The notes beneath the pieces were generated by a model. It did no database searches, was not told the DNA's origin, and was given only the letters and a program-made list of their open reading frames with translations. From the NCBI GenBank assembly GCA_009760855.2, contig WPIO01000025.1, positions 4,967,001-5,031,000 of the forward strand: 64,000 nt of DNA, written 5' to 3'. The first letter of the stretch is position 1; each line of letters starts with the position of its first letter. A program made the position numbers and the translations under genes. Below are positions 1 through 41,849 of the stretch, piece by piece. This stretch comes from Cristatella mucedo. Lineage: Eukaryota; Bryozoa; Phylactolaemata; Cristatellidae.

Positions 1-55
1 ACAGATAGAAAGCATGCACTTGGCAGTAGCAGAGTGCTGGCTACACAATGCTTAC

Positions 56-31586
<31,531 letters not shown>

Positions 31587-31917
31587 TTATATTTCCGTCT
31601 TTGGCATCACAAGATTACTCGGGACATGCGTCAACTGCAGTGTACCGTTCGCTGCCGCAGCCAGCAGAAGGACAAGTAAGGACTCATGGCAACGAAGCTT
31701 CAAACCCACCCGCGCGTCCGAAGGCTATGTGCAGAGCATATGCCAAGATAATGCTGAAGTAGGCTACATTAAAAACCCTTTAGTATACATTTTTAACGTT
31801 TTCATTAATAATTAAAATACTTTTGTTTATTATTGGTTCCTACATTCTCATACTCGACGCGTCTGTGGGTCGCCGTCTGGCAACGAAGACTTCCGGGAAC
31901 TCCCCTGCAGAGCCGAA
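31587..31917. promoter_or_regulatory. shared divergent promoter of CCDC57 and NGLY1
   Basis: Only 331 bp separate the CCDC57 ATG (minus strand) from the NGLY1 ATG (plus strand), so both 5' UTRs and core promoters must lie here unless distant 5' UTR exons exist. The NGLY1-proximal half has an ATTGG (inverted CCAAT) at 31834-31838, CpG-containing sequence and no clear TATA box. The motif TGGCAACGAAG occurs twice, at 31687-31697 and 31878-31888. Confidence 0.6.
31872..31884 (+). promoter_or_regulatory. possible RFX X-box
   Basis: GCCGTC-T-GGCAAC fits the degenerate X-box consensus RYYNYY-N(1-3)-RRNRAC used by RFX factors at ciliary and centriolar genes. The GGCAAC half site also recurs at 31688-31693. 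The consensus is loose enough that a chance match in 331 bp is quite possible; placement upstream of a centriolar gene is what makes it notable. Confidence 0.3.
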
Positions 31918-33792
31918 ATGGGCTTCTATTTGGATGAACTCGCTGGAAGCACCGTCGAAACTCTTGAGAAAAGCACGCGCTTACTCATCAAGATAGCAGA
32001 CACTATTCTAAGTAATCCTGCCGTGTCCAAGTATCGGCAGGTGAACTTGAGTAAACCCGCCATCATGGAGCACGTAGTGCAGGTGAGCGGTGCTTTCGAC
32101 GCTCTCATCGCCATGGGCTTCGTCGAAGAAAGTGGCACCGAATACCTGCGCCTGCCTTCCAACGCATCTCTAGATAATCTGAGGAAAGTAAGAGACGAGC
32201 TAGCAGCACTCGCTTCCGCCAGACGCAGGATAACCAGCGACACCTCACACCGGCAGTCACTGACGACTCTCAGCGCGCCGACAGCCAGTGAGTCAGCCTT
32301 CCGAGCTAAGATGGAATCGGCCTTTCAGTCTGTGCTTATATACGAGAACCCGTCTCTTAGAAGCAAAGCGCGAAGTGTCATTCCCTACGATCGGCTGTTA
32401 AGGCGAGCGCAGGAAAAGACGGCTCGAATCGCCCAGTTAGCTGCCGACTTGCCCACCTCAGAAACGCCGCTCGACGTGAGAGACATCCTGCTCATAGAAC
32501 TAATGAATTGGTTCAAGCATGAATTCTTCAAGTGGACAGATAGACCGCCGTGCGGGTCGTGCGGTGGCAGTACTTCCGGAATAGGAAGTGGCGAGCCGAC
32601 TGCCGATGAGCAGAAGTGGTTGGCCCACCAAACGGAGCTTTACTCGTGCTCATCTTGTCGAGCGGTCGTCAGGTTCCCGCGCTACAACCACCCGGAGATG
32701 CTTTTGAAAACTAGAGAAGGCAGATGCGGGGAGTGGGCCAACTGCTTCACCTTGCTCTGCCGGGCGCTGGACTACGAGGCACGCTACGTTCTCGATTGGA
32801 CCGACCATGTGTGGACAGAGGTCTTCTCGGAGACGCAGCAGCGCTGGATTTCCTGCGACCCAGGGGAGAACGCCTTTGACAAACCGCTCGTATACGAGAG
32901 TGGGTGGGGCAAGAAACTCACTTACATAATGGCATTCTCGAAGGACGACATTGCTGACGTCACTTGGCGCTACTCGTCGCGGCATGCTGATCTGTGCTCC
33001 CGCCGAACGGAGGTCCGGGAAGTCTGGCTTGCCGACGTCCTCTGCTCTATGCGCTTGTCGAGGCAAAGCAGCATGAGCCCCGACCAGCGCCGTTTGCATC
33101 AGAAGCGACTGGTCAAAGAGTTGTGCGAACTGCTCACCGCCAAGGCGGCCAGCAGTGACGAGAAGGTGGGCCGCCAGACCGGGTCGCTTGCGTGGCGAGT
33201 GGCCCGAGGCGAGGCAGGCGCAGAGCGTGCAGGTCAGCACACTTTCAGACTTTCGGATGACAACGTAAAGGATAAGTTGCTGCACGTTCGGTACAGCTGC
33301 GTACTCGATCGCTACGAGGTGAAAGCATCACAGGCGTCCACAGAGACATACATAATTGGCTGGCAGAACGGTATTTATGAGCATAAGAGCATGTTTCGAA
33401 AAGTTGAACATGATTGGAATATGGTGTACTTGGCAAGGGAACCCGGCGCAAGCTTTGGCCAAGTCACCTGGCGAATAGATCTGTATGACCGTAGCCTGCA
33501 GGTTCGCCGTGTTACCGTGGCTGTACGAAGTAATGTGTTCGAGAACGGTGTGGTGAATTGGTCATTGTGTGGCAACCGAGGGACTGACGGTGATGCCGGC
33601 ATTTGCGTTCCTGTCCGTGGTAATGGAGAGCTGTGCAGCTTTATGGATTTCGAGGGTTGTAGTTCGCTTTTGCTAACTGCAAAGGTGGAGGGCAGCCAAG
33701 GCGATCATGCCTGGCAGCACGCCCAGCTGTTTAGGCAGAGTCTTGGTACTCAAACTTCTTTTGAGCTTGATCTAGTTGTGGAGCTAGAATAA
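31918..33792 (+). CDS. NGLY1: peptide:N-glycanase (PNGase, NGLY1/PNG1), single uninterrupted ORF
   Basis: A 624-residue protein (human NGLY1 is about 654). Domains: N-terminal PUB, about 14-98, which in the family binds p97/VCP; transglutaminase-like core, about 180-375; C-terminal PAW, about 418-624, which binds high-mannose glycan. The zinc-binding CxxC pairs are C212/C215 and C244/C247. The catalytic triad is present: C270 in GRCGEWANCF, H297 in DHVWTEV and D314 in ISCDPGEN. PAW hallmarks TGSLAWRVARGE and HAQLFRQSL are intact. The enzyme removes N-glycans from misfolded glycoproteins in the cytosol during ER-associated degradation. No intron interrupts it, unlike the many-exon vertebrate gene. 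The start follows a 3'-splice-like CTCCCCTGCAG by seven bases. No AATAAA is seen soon after the stop. Confidence 0.97.
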   Translation: MGFYLDELAGSTVETLEKSTRLLIKIADTILSNPAVSKYRQVNLSKPAIMEHVVQVSGAFDALIAMGFVEESGTEYLRLPSNASLDNLRKVRDELAALASARRRITSDTSHRQSLTTLSAPTASESAFRAKMESAFQSVLIYENPSLRSKARSVIPYDRLLRRAQEKTARIAQLAADLPTSETPLDVRDILLIELMNWFKHEFFKWTDRPPCGSCGGSTSGIGSGEPTADEQKWLAHQTELYSCSSCRAVVRFPRYNHPEMLLKTREGRCGEWANCFTLLCRALDYEARYVLDWTDHVWTEVFSETQQRWISCDPGENAFDKPLVYESGWGKKLTYIMAFSKDDIADVTWRYSSRHADLCSRRTEVREVWLADVLCSMRLSRQSSMSPDQRRLHQKRLVKELCELLTAKAASSDEKVGRQTGSLAWRVARGEAGAERAGQHTFRLSDDNVKDKLLHVRYSCVLDRYEVKASQASTETYIIGWQNGIYEHKSMFRKVEHDWNMVYLAREPGASFGQVTWRIDLYDRSLQVRRVTVAVRSNVFENGVVNWSLCGNRGTDGDAGICVPVRGNGELCSFMDFEGCSSLLLTAKVEGSQGDHAWQHAQLFRQSLGTQTSFELDLVVELE

Positions 33793-35849
33793 TGTCGAGT
33801 GCTGTCTTTTAATGGCTTTTATGCAAAACTTGCTATTACTCTAGTCTAAAGTGTATAGTTCGCATGCCAAGTAGAATATTTGGGCTAAAGCCGCATGCCT
33901 AGGTAGTGGTAGGATGACCATTTCGTTGGATACAACGCATATTGCCGTGAGCTAGGATTGTCAGGAACATGTTAAAGTATTATTTGCTTGGAGCATATCA
34001 TATACCTATAGATTATCATTTGCTCACAGTTTATCACATGCCTGTATATACATGTAAACGCTGTGTAAGCTCTATATACCATATGCCTGTAAATGATTCA
34101 TATCGTTCAGCTGGATTTTTGGCATTTGCCGCATGTGCTCATGCTTTATTACACCAGCAGTGACCTTTTCTGCCAGATAGCTGCTCAAACCTCGTCCGAC
34201 TTCAACGCTTTAATCGAATCCTGGTGGCTCATGGAGAATACTTCAACTTCCTTTGATCGATCCTACGTTCGCTGACGCTATTACGGCAGATATCCTGTGT
34301 AGGTTTTTGCACCGGCTATGAGTGTACCCGTATGCAACTTGTGTAATGTCAAATGTAAAGTTAAAAGTTCGTTATTTTTCAGGATTCGGGCTGTGAGAGT
34401 CAGGGTCCCTATTTAGAGTGACAACCAAGTGGCTCTGCTCCAGGAACAGTATATGCTTTGCAATGCACTTACATACACTTGTATGTAAGTAGAAATGGGT
34501 AAGGGCTGTCGACTAGAGTGATCGTGTATTCCCTGTCGCTGTAATACTCCGCTGGGATATCGTAGCACTTGAGTGAGATAAGAATATCTTCGGGAGTTAA
34601 GCCTCCCTTTGAGCCTCTCGTGGCTTTTCAGTAAAATGTAATATAATGTAATATATGCTACAGCACAACGCTAGCTGGCTGATGAGTTTGCATCTCAGAC
34701 TGAGCATACGGTTCGCCCTCGCTCTAAACGGATTATGGTTTACAGCAAACATTAAACTAGTTAGGTCTACTAAGCGAAAGCTTGAGATTTTTCAGCATTT
34801 TTCATTGAGAGCATTCAGCAGATCAGGCCTGGCTTGTCCATCGACAGGCACACGAGTACTAATGCAGATCATGCAGTCTATCCTAGAAAGTGGTGCGTAG
34901 ATTTTCATTTTTAAAATATGAATTTTGAAATGTCTCACAATATGTCTAGATGGCCATGGTATTTTAACGTTTTTATTTTGCCGGCTCCTGCGGTCCTGCC
35001 ATTTTGTGAGCGGACTCAGCAGCAGAACAGTGTGATCAGAGACACTTTGGCGATCGCAGGCGCCCAGGCCATCCACGGCAAGACTTAAGACCTAAAATGC
35101 AATCAGGCTCAGTACAAACGTTGTGACAAATGACTGGATTGGCGTTTGTTCGACACTTAGAGCGAGGATTGCCCTCGTTTCCCCAAGGTAATTTAATTGC
35201 TGCCCGCTGGACCAATTTTCGATAAGATTCGCGACGATGATAAAGATGTACCGTACCGATAGTGTCGCCGCCGCCAAAACGACCGACGCCAGTGAATGCA
35301 AGCAGCTCGAGCCGGCATCCGTCGCGCTGGTGTGACTTCATCACTCCAGCCGAATGCGATCGAATGGATCTCATCGCACGCACGATGGGATGCCATTTTT
35401 TACATTTGAGAGCAAGGAATGACAGGCCATCACGGCCACTTCGCCCTGCATGCAAATGGCCCAAGAAGTATCGCACAGATGGGGCATTGCTCGACTGCAA
35501 GTATGTTTAGACACAATCTGACACTATTCGTGAAATTGCGATGTTCCCTGTCATCTGCACCACATAAAGTTGAATGTGCACGGCTCACACTTGATGGCAC
35601 ACGAAAACACCCTGGCGAGCCTCGACACGTGTATTTCCACGTGGACTCTGGCAGCCAGCCAGTGCGCGACCGCCTTGCCCTGCGTCCTAGTAGCAAATGC
35701 CGCCTGCCTCTGCAGGCCTCGATTCACCCTCATAAACCATATAATGCCGATGACCCATAAACCCGCAGCAGCGCCATAAACTCCTCTGGGCCATGCATAG
35801 ACTGGCCGTAGCTAAAATATCAAGGCCATAAACGCCACCGCCCCATTAC
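33793..35849. other. intergenic, nothing recognised
   Basis: Just over 2 kb downstream of NGLY1 without a recognisable gene or transposon. It holds a small perfect hairpin (34467-34490) and a short (TAATATAATG) stretch near 34640. Several minus-strand ORFs at 35.0-35.5 kb overlap in different frames and show no domain I recognise. Confidence 0.5.
34467..34490. repeat. perfect 10-bp-stem hairpin
   Basis: ACTTACATAC and its exact reverse complement GTATGTAAGT flank a 4-nt loop. No associated gene or terminator context is evident. Confidence 0.6.
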
Positions 35850-36606
35850 CTAATAATAAAAATAACAATAATACACTTGATAAAGTGCCCTCAGAGAACT
35901 CGATCACTTTCTAGGCGCTTTACATTTGGTGCAAGGGAGGCGCGATTGAATGGTGAGTAATATCATGCTTGATAAACATGAATCACGTGGTTAGGGGTGA
36001 CATGCACAGGGTCAGCATGCAAATGTGGTTAGTGGCAGCATGCACAGTGTCAGCATGCATAAGCACATGAAGAACGAATCACAGGGACCCACTAAAGGCC
36101 CACTAAATAGATGTTTTTTTAAGTTCTTTTTAAATGTGGTCAGGTCAGGGGATGTTCAGGCGCATGTCAGGAGTGAGTTCCAGGCTTTGGGAGCATACGA
36201 ACTAAATGCACGGTCTCCAAAGGATTTGAGGTTTGTACGAGGTATTGGTTGACTGTTGGATTCCGAAAAGCGGGTGGTACGATGCTTGGTCTGGTGGGGG
36301 AGTAGATCTGAGAGATAGGCTGGAGCCAAAGAATAAAGTGACCTAAAAGTGAGCGACAAAACCTTGAAGTCGATCCATTGCTTGACTGGTAGCTAGTGCA
36401 GGTCGGCGAGAAGTGGTGTGATGTGGCAACTGCGACGCTCACGACAGACAAGCCTAGCAGCGGAGTTTTGCACCATCTGTAGTTGCCTGATTGCACATGC
36501 CGGTAGGCCAGCAAGCAATGAGTTACAGAAGTCAAGACGGGATGTCACAAATGTATGGACCAACTTGGATGTGGTATCCTTATCTAAACAAACCCGAATT
36601 AGTAAG
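35850..36606 (-). mobile_element. CR1/L2-like LINE, 5'-truncated copy
   Basis: Tail AATAATACACTTGATAAAGTG, a 3' UTR near-identical to the copy at 4556-5475, and coding pieces SLAPAYLSDLLPHQTKHRTT and VHTFVTSRLDFCNSLLAGLP on the minus strand. High similarity to the 4.5-kb copy suggests a fairly recent origin. Confidence 0.85.
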
Positions 36607-36720
36607 TGTCCAAGTTGTAATCTATACTTGGACCCTGAGTGGACTGAGGCACCGCAGTGACTAAAATTATCTATGTGGTCGGCACAGGATCCCGATTGAT
36701 AACCAAGGTAAGCTAATCTT

Positions 36721-36897
36721 GGTGAGCCGTGATGGCACACTAGGCAAGGCGATTGCTTTCACGACCCTGGTCCCGAGGTCGCGGGTTCGATTCCTGCGGT
36801 GTGTGATCCTTTATCGCCACTGCAAGCGGTCGTGATAGCCGTAAGGGCTCTTCTGTCGCTATACAAAAAGAGGCTGTTTAATCAGCTAGGATTCTTT
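36721..36897 (+). mobile_element. tRNA-derived SINE (family A), well preserved
   Basis: Begins GGTGAGCCGTGATGGCACAC, has an A-box region and the B box GGGTTCGATTCC, and ends TTTAATCAGCTAGGATT. About 90% identical by eye to the copy at 63564-63739, including the exact ends, which defines the family's 5' and 3' boundaries. Confidence 0.8.
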
Positions 36898-37299
36898 TTT
36901 ACTTGACTTGTTAATGTAGGAAGCGCATGCAGCTAATGCCTGATCATTACGCAGCAAAGATTGTTTTGTTTCTGGCTAGTAAGTGTTATTTTGTAAGTGA
37001 ATATGCTCTAACAATGGAAAATTGCTATTATTGGGAGTAAACAGTTTTCGTGATCAGGACCGTGATATTTTGAAATTGACTCATCTCCAATAAGACATCA
37101 TAGAAGTATGAGTATTTTTTGGTTTACGTCAGGATATACAAAATAAAAGATGAATAATAATTTTGTGTACTTATACTTGGGTTGTACAATAATGACCGCA
37201 AAGGATTTAGAAGTTGTCAATTTTTTGTGATTTACTAATATGCTCCAAGTCACTTTCATAACTCAGCCTCCAAATATAGTCTTTCAGTTCGTAATGGTG

Positions 37300-38510
37300 T
37301 GATCGTGTTCACTCCGCGTCGTTTTTCGGTCACGTCGCATTCAGCAAACCAGTCACCCGTGGAGTTCTAAAAGGGTAAGCTCTCACGCCTTTGCTATTTT
37401 CCATTTATACTAAGCCTCTAGGAAGTGATTTGGACCCACGGGGTTGGCTGTTACTTCTATGCTGACGATACTCAGTCTTACTTGCCATTCAAACCGTCCG
37501 AATCATTTGCTCCTATTGATAAACTGAATGCCTTGCATTCATTGCATTCATTCATTGCATTCCTTGCCCTGCAGACATTTGATGCTGGATGTCAGCCAAT
37601 TTTCTTAGAATAGACGATGATAAAACTGATCCGCTACTCATTCGACTGCCCAAGCACTCGGGTGGACTATGAGACTTCGCACTTTTAACCGGTAATTCTG
37701 TTGTGCGACTTAATCCTATACTCAGAACTTGGGCCTGTCTTTGATAACGGCTAAAAATTTGAAAGGTCCATTAAGAAGACAACTCCCACAGCTGGCCATT
37801 GCGTTTGATCCATCTCTCCGATTGGGGGCTGACTAACTCTGGGGCTTGCTAAGCATTCTAAACTAGCTCATAGGTTCTGTCTTGGCTGGACTACTGCGAC
37901 TAAGTTTTGGCTAGGCTACGATAAAAAGACATTAAGCCTCTGCAACTGGTGAGCAATATTGCTGAAAAGTTAGTTAACAAATTCCAGAGGTTCAGCCACT
38001 TGTCTCCTTTGCTATAAGACCTTCAATTTCTCCCGGTCGATCAACTACAAGGAAAAATTCCTGCTCTTATCCACAAGGCCCACGACGGCTTGTCTCCTTC
38101 ATACCTAGTTAAACTGCTGCTCCAATTTCAGTCTCCTCGTGCCTTCAGGACAAGGAATTTGCTGTTCTCTTCCTTCGCTTAAAGACAATTGGAGACAGAA
38201 GCTTTTGCTCGACATATTTGGATATCTTGGATGACGAAACTCATTTCTACAGTTCTTATGCAACGACATATTCTCTACTGCTTCTTACTGTGGGACCATC
38301 ATTTTTAACTATCGCGAGCTTCTCCTTTCTTAATCCTTGCTTTTAAATACAGTAATTCCTACTATCCTTGCTTAAGAGGAAGTCTGTTGACTACCGTTTG
38401 CCACTAAAATCTCGCTAGGCTTTAAATGCACTATTTAAAAAAACTGTCCAGCGCAGCACCCATGTAGCCAGTGTGGTTTTTTAGAGATACAGATTGAGTG
38501 AGATATATGA
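37300..38510 (+). mobile_element. CR1/L2-like LINE copy, RT to 3' end
   Basis: RT motif YADDTQSYLPFKPSESFA at about 37455, then degraded C-terminal region (LTHKA- and LAPSYL-like remnants, 38070-38120) and a 3' end near 38510 of the (ATTAC)n-type subfamily (ACAGATTGAGTGAGATAT). Several frame changes. Confidence 0.7.
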
Positions 38511-38574
38511 CTCGTTCTAATTTTTTGTCCTTGGTAGCAATTTTAAAAAGTCCGCCATATCCTGGTGGAAGTGC

Positions 38575-39405
38575 TTATTTTGCTCCTTTTAGATACGCTT
38601 CCAGGTTCTGCCTCAATTTATTAAAATGAGCACCAAAGATGTGGACTTCAAAAGACATCTCGAAGAGCATTGTGCCATAGTTCTGCCGAGTCTCTACGAG
38701 CTGCTCATATTTTTTGACCTAGCTATTTCACAAGCCTTGAACCACTGAAACAATGCCAAGCTGGTTTGGTCCAGCGGTGAAGGTGCTCGCCCCCCCCCGA
38801 CCAAGGTCTGGCTGAGGTCGTGGGCTCGAGCGCGGAGGCATATGTGAAGCGACTGAATAGAGATTAAGTTCTCTTGGGGTGCTATACAAATGAATTGTAT
38901 ATAATGCATTCATGTGCTGCTTTCTCCTTACTAGCCTACCTCATTTTGGAATTCCTTGCACTCAGAAATCTTCTTTATCTACTGCCCGATAAGGACACTT
39001 GCTTTGAACATTGCTCTAGGAAAATCGTCGTGGACGGAAGCGAAGGTTGCCGGCTCATTATCTATAGCTGCGACAAATTGTTCCATAAGGCTAGTTTGAT
39101 GTGTCACGACTGCATCAGCATTTTCAGTGCCCACCCCGGCTTCTACTTGATCTAGTTCCTCTCCATAGAGAAGCTCCAGGTTGCACAGTCATTTGACTAG
39201 CAAGTCTAGAGATCACTCATTAGGTCTTGATATAACAAATAGGTGTAAGTACTCTCTTCCGTTTGTGAGATGAGCATTATTGAAGGGCTGTCTACGGTAT
39301 GACGGCTGTGCACTCATCAACCACATCTGCCATCACTTGAAGGTGAATTTCTAGCCTACTTAGCGAATCTTTAATCGGAAGTTCTTGTTTTTGGCAGTGT
39401 ACTAC
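38575..39405 (-). pseudogene. possible degenerate exons of an unidentified host gene
   Basis: Three minus-strand pieces read like helical protein. One, 38575-38718, follows a CTAG acceptor and runs 47 codons to TAA, with RQNYGTMLFEMSFEVHIFG and NKLRQNLEAYLKGAK. The second, 38982-39161, includes SLMEQFVAAIDNEPATF and is broken by an in-frame TAG. The third, 39311-39405, includes KDSLSRLEIHLQVMADVVDE and then a TAG. Both internal TAGs could derive from TGG. A SINE (38755-38905) sits between the first two. Dynein-stem-like or other coiled proteins are possible, but I do not recognise the family. Confidence 0.25.
38755..38905 (+). mobile_element. SINE with tRNA-like head and LINE tail (family B)
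   Basis: GCCAAGCTGGTTTGGTCCAG head, GGTCGTGGGCTCGAGC, then GAGATTAAGTTCTCTTGGGG and TGCTATACAAATGAATTG. Plus-oriented and the best copy of the family. Confidence 0.72.
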
Positions 39406-39848
39406 AACTACTTATCTATTTGAAAATTTACTTGCAGCTTTTAAGAGGACAATGCATATAAAAGCACCCAGCTCGAATCCAGACTCGCAAGCTTTTGAGG
39501 TGAGAATGTAAGTACAAGCACCGAATGTGAAAAACCCAGTGCCCGATTTCTGCGAAGTTTACTGCTAACTACCAGGAAAATTGGCGGCCTGACAGATTTT
39601 CACATTTCAACATCGCATGAATGCAGACCAAGCATTGAGCAGGAGAAATGGGAAGGAAAACTAGACACCTGCATTAGAATAGAAATATTTGGAATATCTC
39701 TCCAAAAGGATTAACATTTTTGCAGAAACTTGCACGCACGGTCAAGGTTAGAGATAACGGTTCTCCTTTCTATATGGATGTATCGCCGTTTATTTTGACC
39801 AATTGGGTTTAAATAGTACATTAAATCCATCCCCTATGATATAATATT

Positions 39849-41251
39849 TGTAGCGCCTTGCTGGCTTTGGCTAAATTTTAGCGCGAACAAGAGCTGTTCG
39901 GCGGCGGGCAAGAACTCCTTTGTCCTGGAGCAGTGAGCCAAAAAGGAGCGACAGTGCGGTTAGAGAGCAAGAGCTTAAGAGCAAGCCACGAAGCTCTGAG
40001 ACCAGCGGTGGCGATTCGGCCTTTCGAATTGGTCCGATACCTGTGGGAGCTGCTGATTGATGTTGGCTGGCCTGTCAACCTCCGCCATCACTCTGTCCAA
40101 AAAGAATCGTCTGGAACCAATTCGCACATTCTAGCTGGACAGAGGTGCCCTTCCAGTGCCCTAGTGACGGTATTAATTGAATAGAGATTAAGTTCTCTTA
40201 GGGCGCTATATAAATGAATTATATTTAAATGAATTATATTCTGGTCTTTTGTCCGGCCCCGCGCTTCGACGCCGTCGGACTCGTTTCTCTGAAAACGAGG
40301 GAGGAGGGCGGGCTGCTCGCCGGCGATGGACGGAACAGGACGAGGCCGCGCTAGGAGAATTCGGTGGACTCCACCGAATACGGTCGTATCGCGCCTGAGC
40401 TGGCATTTTGTGCTTTTTTGTGTTTTGTGTGTGCGCGCTAGCACGTGGTCTCGGCATAAGGTTTAGCCGGTGCGAGCTAGACGTAGTTGGCGTGTGTGGA
40501 GTCCTATTTCTCCGGTTAGGGTTTAGGCTCTGGTTCGGGCTCTGTCTGTTTGGGCCGTTCCCCATTATAGACGTAAGCAGCCCCAGTGTGGAGAAGTATT
40601 CCCTCCGCAAGAGTGTTGGTGCTGTTTAGAGCGTGCGAGGAGTGTGGAGTGTAGTTTGTTCGCACAGCAGAGAGCCAGCCGATGCCCAACACCGACAGTT
40701 TATTATTAACGCACGGAGCCGAAGAGCGCATGGCTCCCCTCGGCCCCTGCTCTCAGCCGACTCCCCGTCCCCTGGTCGACTCCGATTATTCATCGACCAC
40801 AACCGTGCACTGGCTGACCCTGATGGTGAATCCACCATCTGGCCACCAGCTGGTTACCGGCCTGTGTCCATACCACATCACAGGCGGACCACAGCAGTGC
40901 ACCGGCCCCTCTCGGTGGTGCTTCTAACAGCTCACTAGTGGCTTATCAGAGGAGCCTGTATACAATACATACATACGAACTACATGGAGATAAAACTGAG
41001 CTAGACGCGCAGCGACTTCGTGCGCTTGCGAATAAAGCTCAGTAAAATCCCCAATTTGTGTCTCGCTTTCCAATTCACGCCGCGGACTCACGACCCCCTT
41101 TAGTAACAGTAAGCCGGTCGGCGCCAGAAACGCTCGTTTCGTGGCGGCCAGCTTATTGCGCGTAGGCGCGCACCGAACGGCATTAGGCGCTAGGCTACGC
41201 CGCTAGGTAAGCGGCAGGTCAAGCCTACTCCGCCGAGCCTTCGGCGTTACA
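39849..41251 (+). mobile_element. possible solo LTR of an LTR retroelement
   Basis: Ends TGTAGCGCC and GGCGTTACA are near-perfect inverted copies with TG...CA termini, and the 4-bp TATT flanks both sides. AATAAA lies at about 41032, followed by a U5-like stretch. At about 1.4 kb it is long for a solo LTR, and it contains a LINE/SINE tail fragment (about 40180-40228), so it would be old. The internal coding region is absent. Family not assignable; boundaries tentative. Confidence 0.35.
40180..40230 (+). mobile_element. LINE/SINE tail fragment
   Basis: GAGATTAAGTTCTCTTAGGG and GCGCTATATAAATGAATTAT only; head absent. It lies inside the possible long LTR at 39849-41251. Confidence 0.5.
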
Positions 41252-41721
41252 TATTTTTTGCTTAAGATTGAGCGAAGCTCGACATCAAGCGACCTCCTAT
41301 GCAAGATGAGTTAGTGGACTTATCTAGCACAAAAACTGATCTGATTGCACGGGCTTAAAGATCCGATCTGCTGTGCCCTTAAGCAATGCACTTGCGCCGG
41401 GGGGGGGGGTTGCCCGTTATTGAGTCACTGTGGGGACTGTAAACAACCAGGAAAAGGCCACCCCGAGCTTGCTGTCAAAAACGCTCCCGTTAGATTCCCC
41501 ATAAGCCTGACAGCCTCATTTAGGGGGGATTTGGAATGAGGGATAGAGGGAGGGGCTACCGAGCTTTGAGAGCGGTTCTAGAGGCGTCTGTCTGGCAGCC
41601 GGATGGCGTTTATCTCACGGGTGGCAATCGCTCGTCCAATTTTTATAGGTGATCTTTTTGGCGTTGTGTGTTCGTTGATAGTTAGTACATGGTTAGGTTA
41701 TGACTTTATTCCGCCAACGTA

Positions 41722-41772
41722 CGAGAGAGAGAGAGAGAGAGAGAGAATGAGAGAGGGAGAGAGAGGGAGAGA

Positions 41773-41848
<76 letters not shown>
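41722..41848 (+). repeat. (GA)n microsatellite
   Basis: About 125 bp of GA with a few interruptions. The apparent ORFs through it are composition artefacts. Confidence 0.97.

Positions 41849-41849
<1 letters not shown>

Noticed and set aside
32650-33285. 211-codon minus-strand ORF opposite NGLY1
   Set aside because: It is the antisense shadow of a conserved enzyme with every motif on the plus strand.
35276-35312. Sequence AAAACGACCGACGCCAGTGAATGC resembling the lacZ/M13 primer region of cloning vectors
   Set aside because: It differs by inserted bases, and the flanking sequence has no further vector match; chance resemblance is more likely than contamination.
36727-36800. Possible genuine tRNA genes, because of perfect pol III B boxes
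   Set aside because: The same B box recurs at several loci with a shared non-tRNA 3' part, and no cloverleaf with a proper anticodon arm is visible; these are SINEs.
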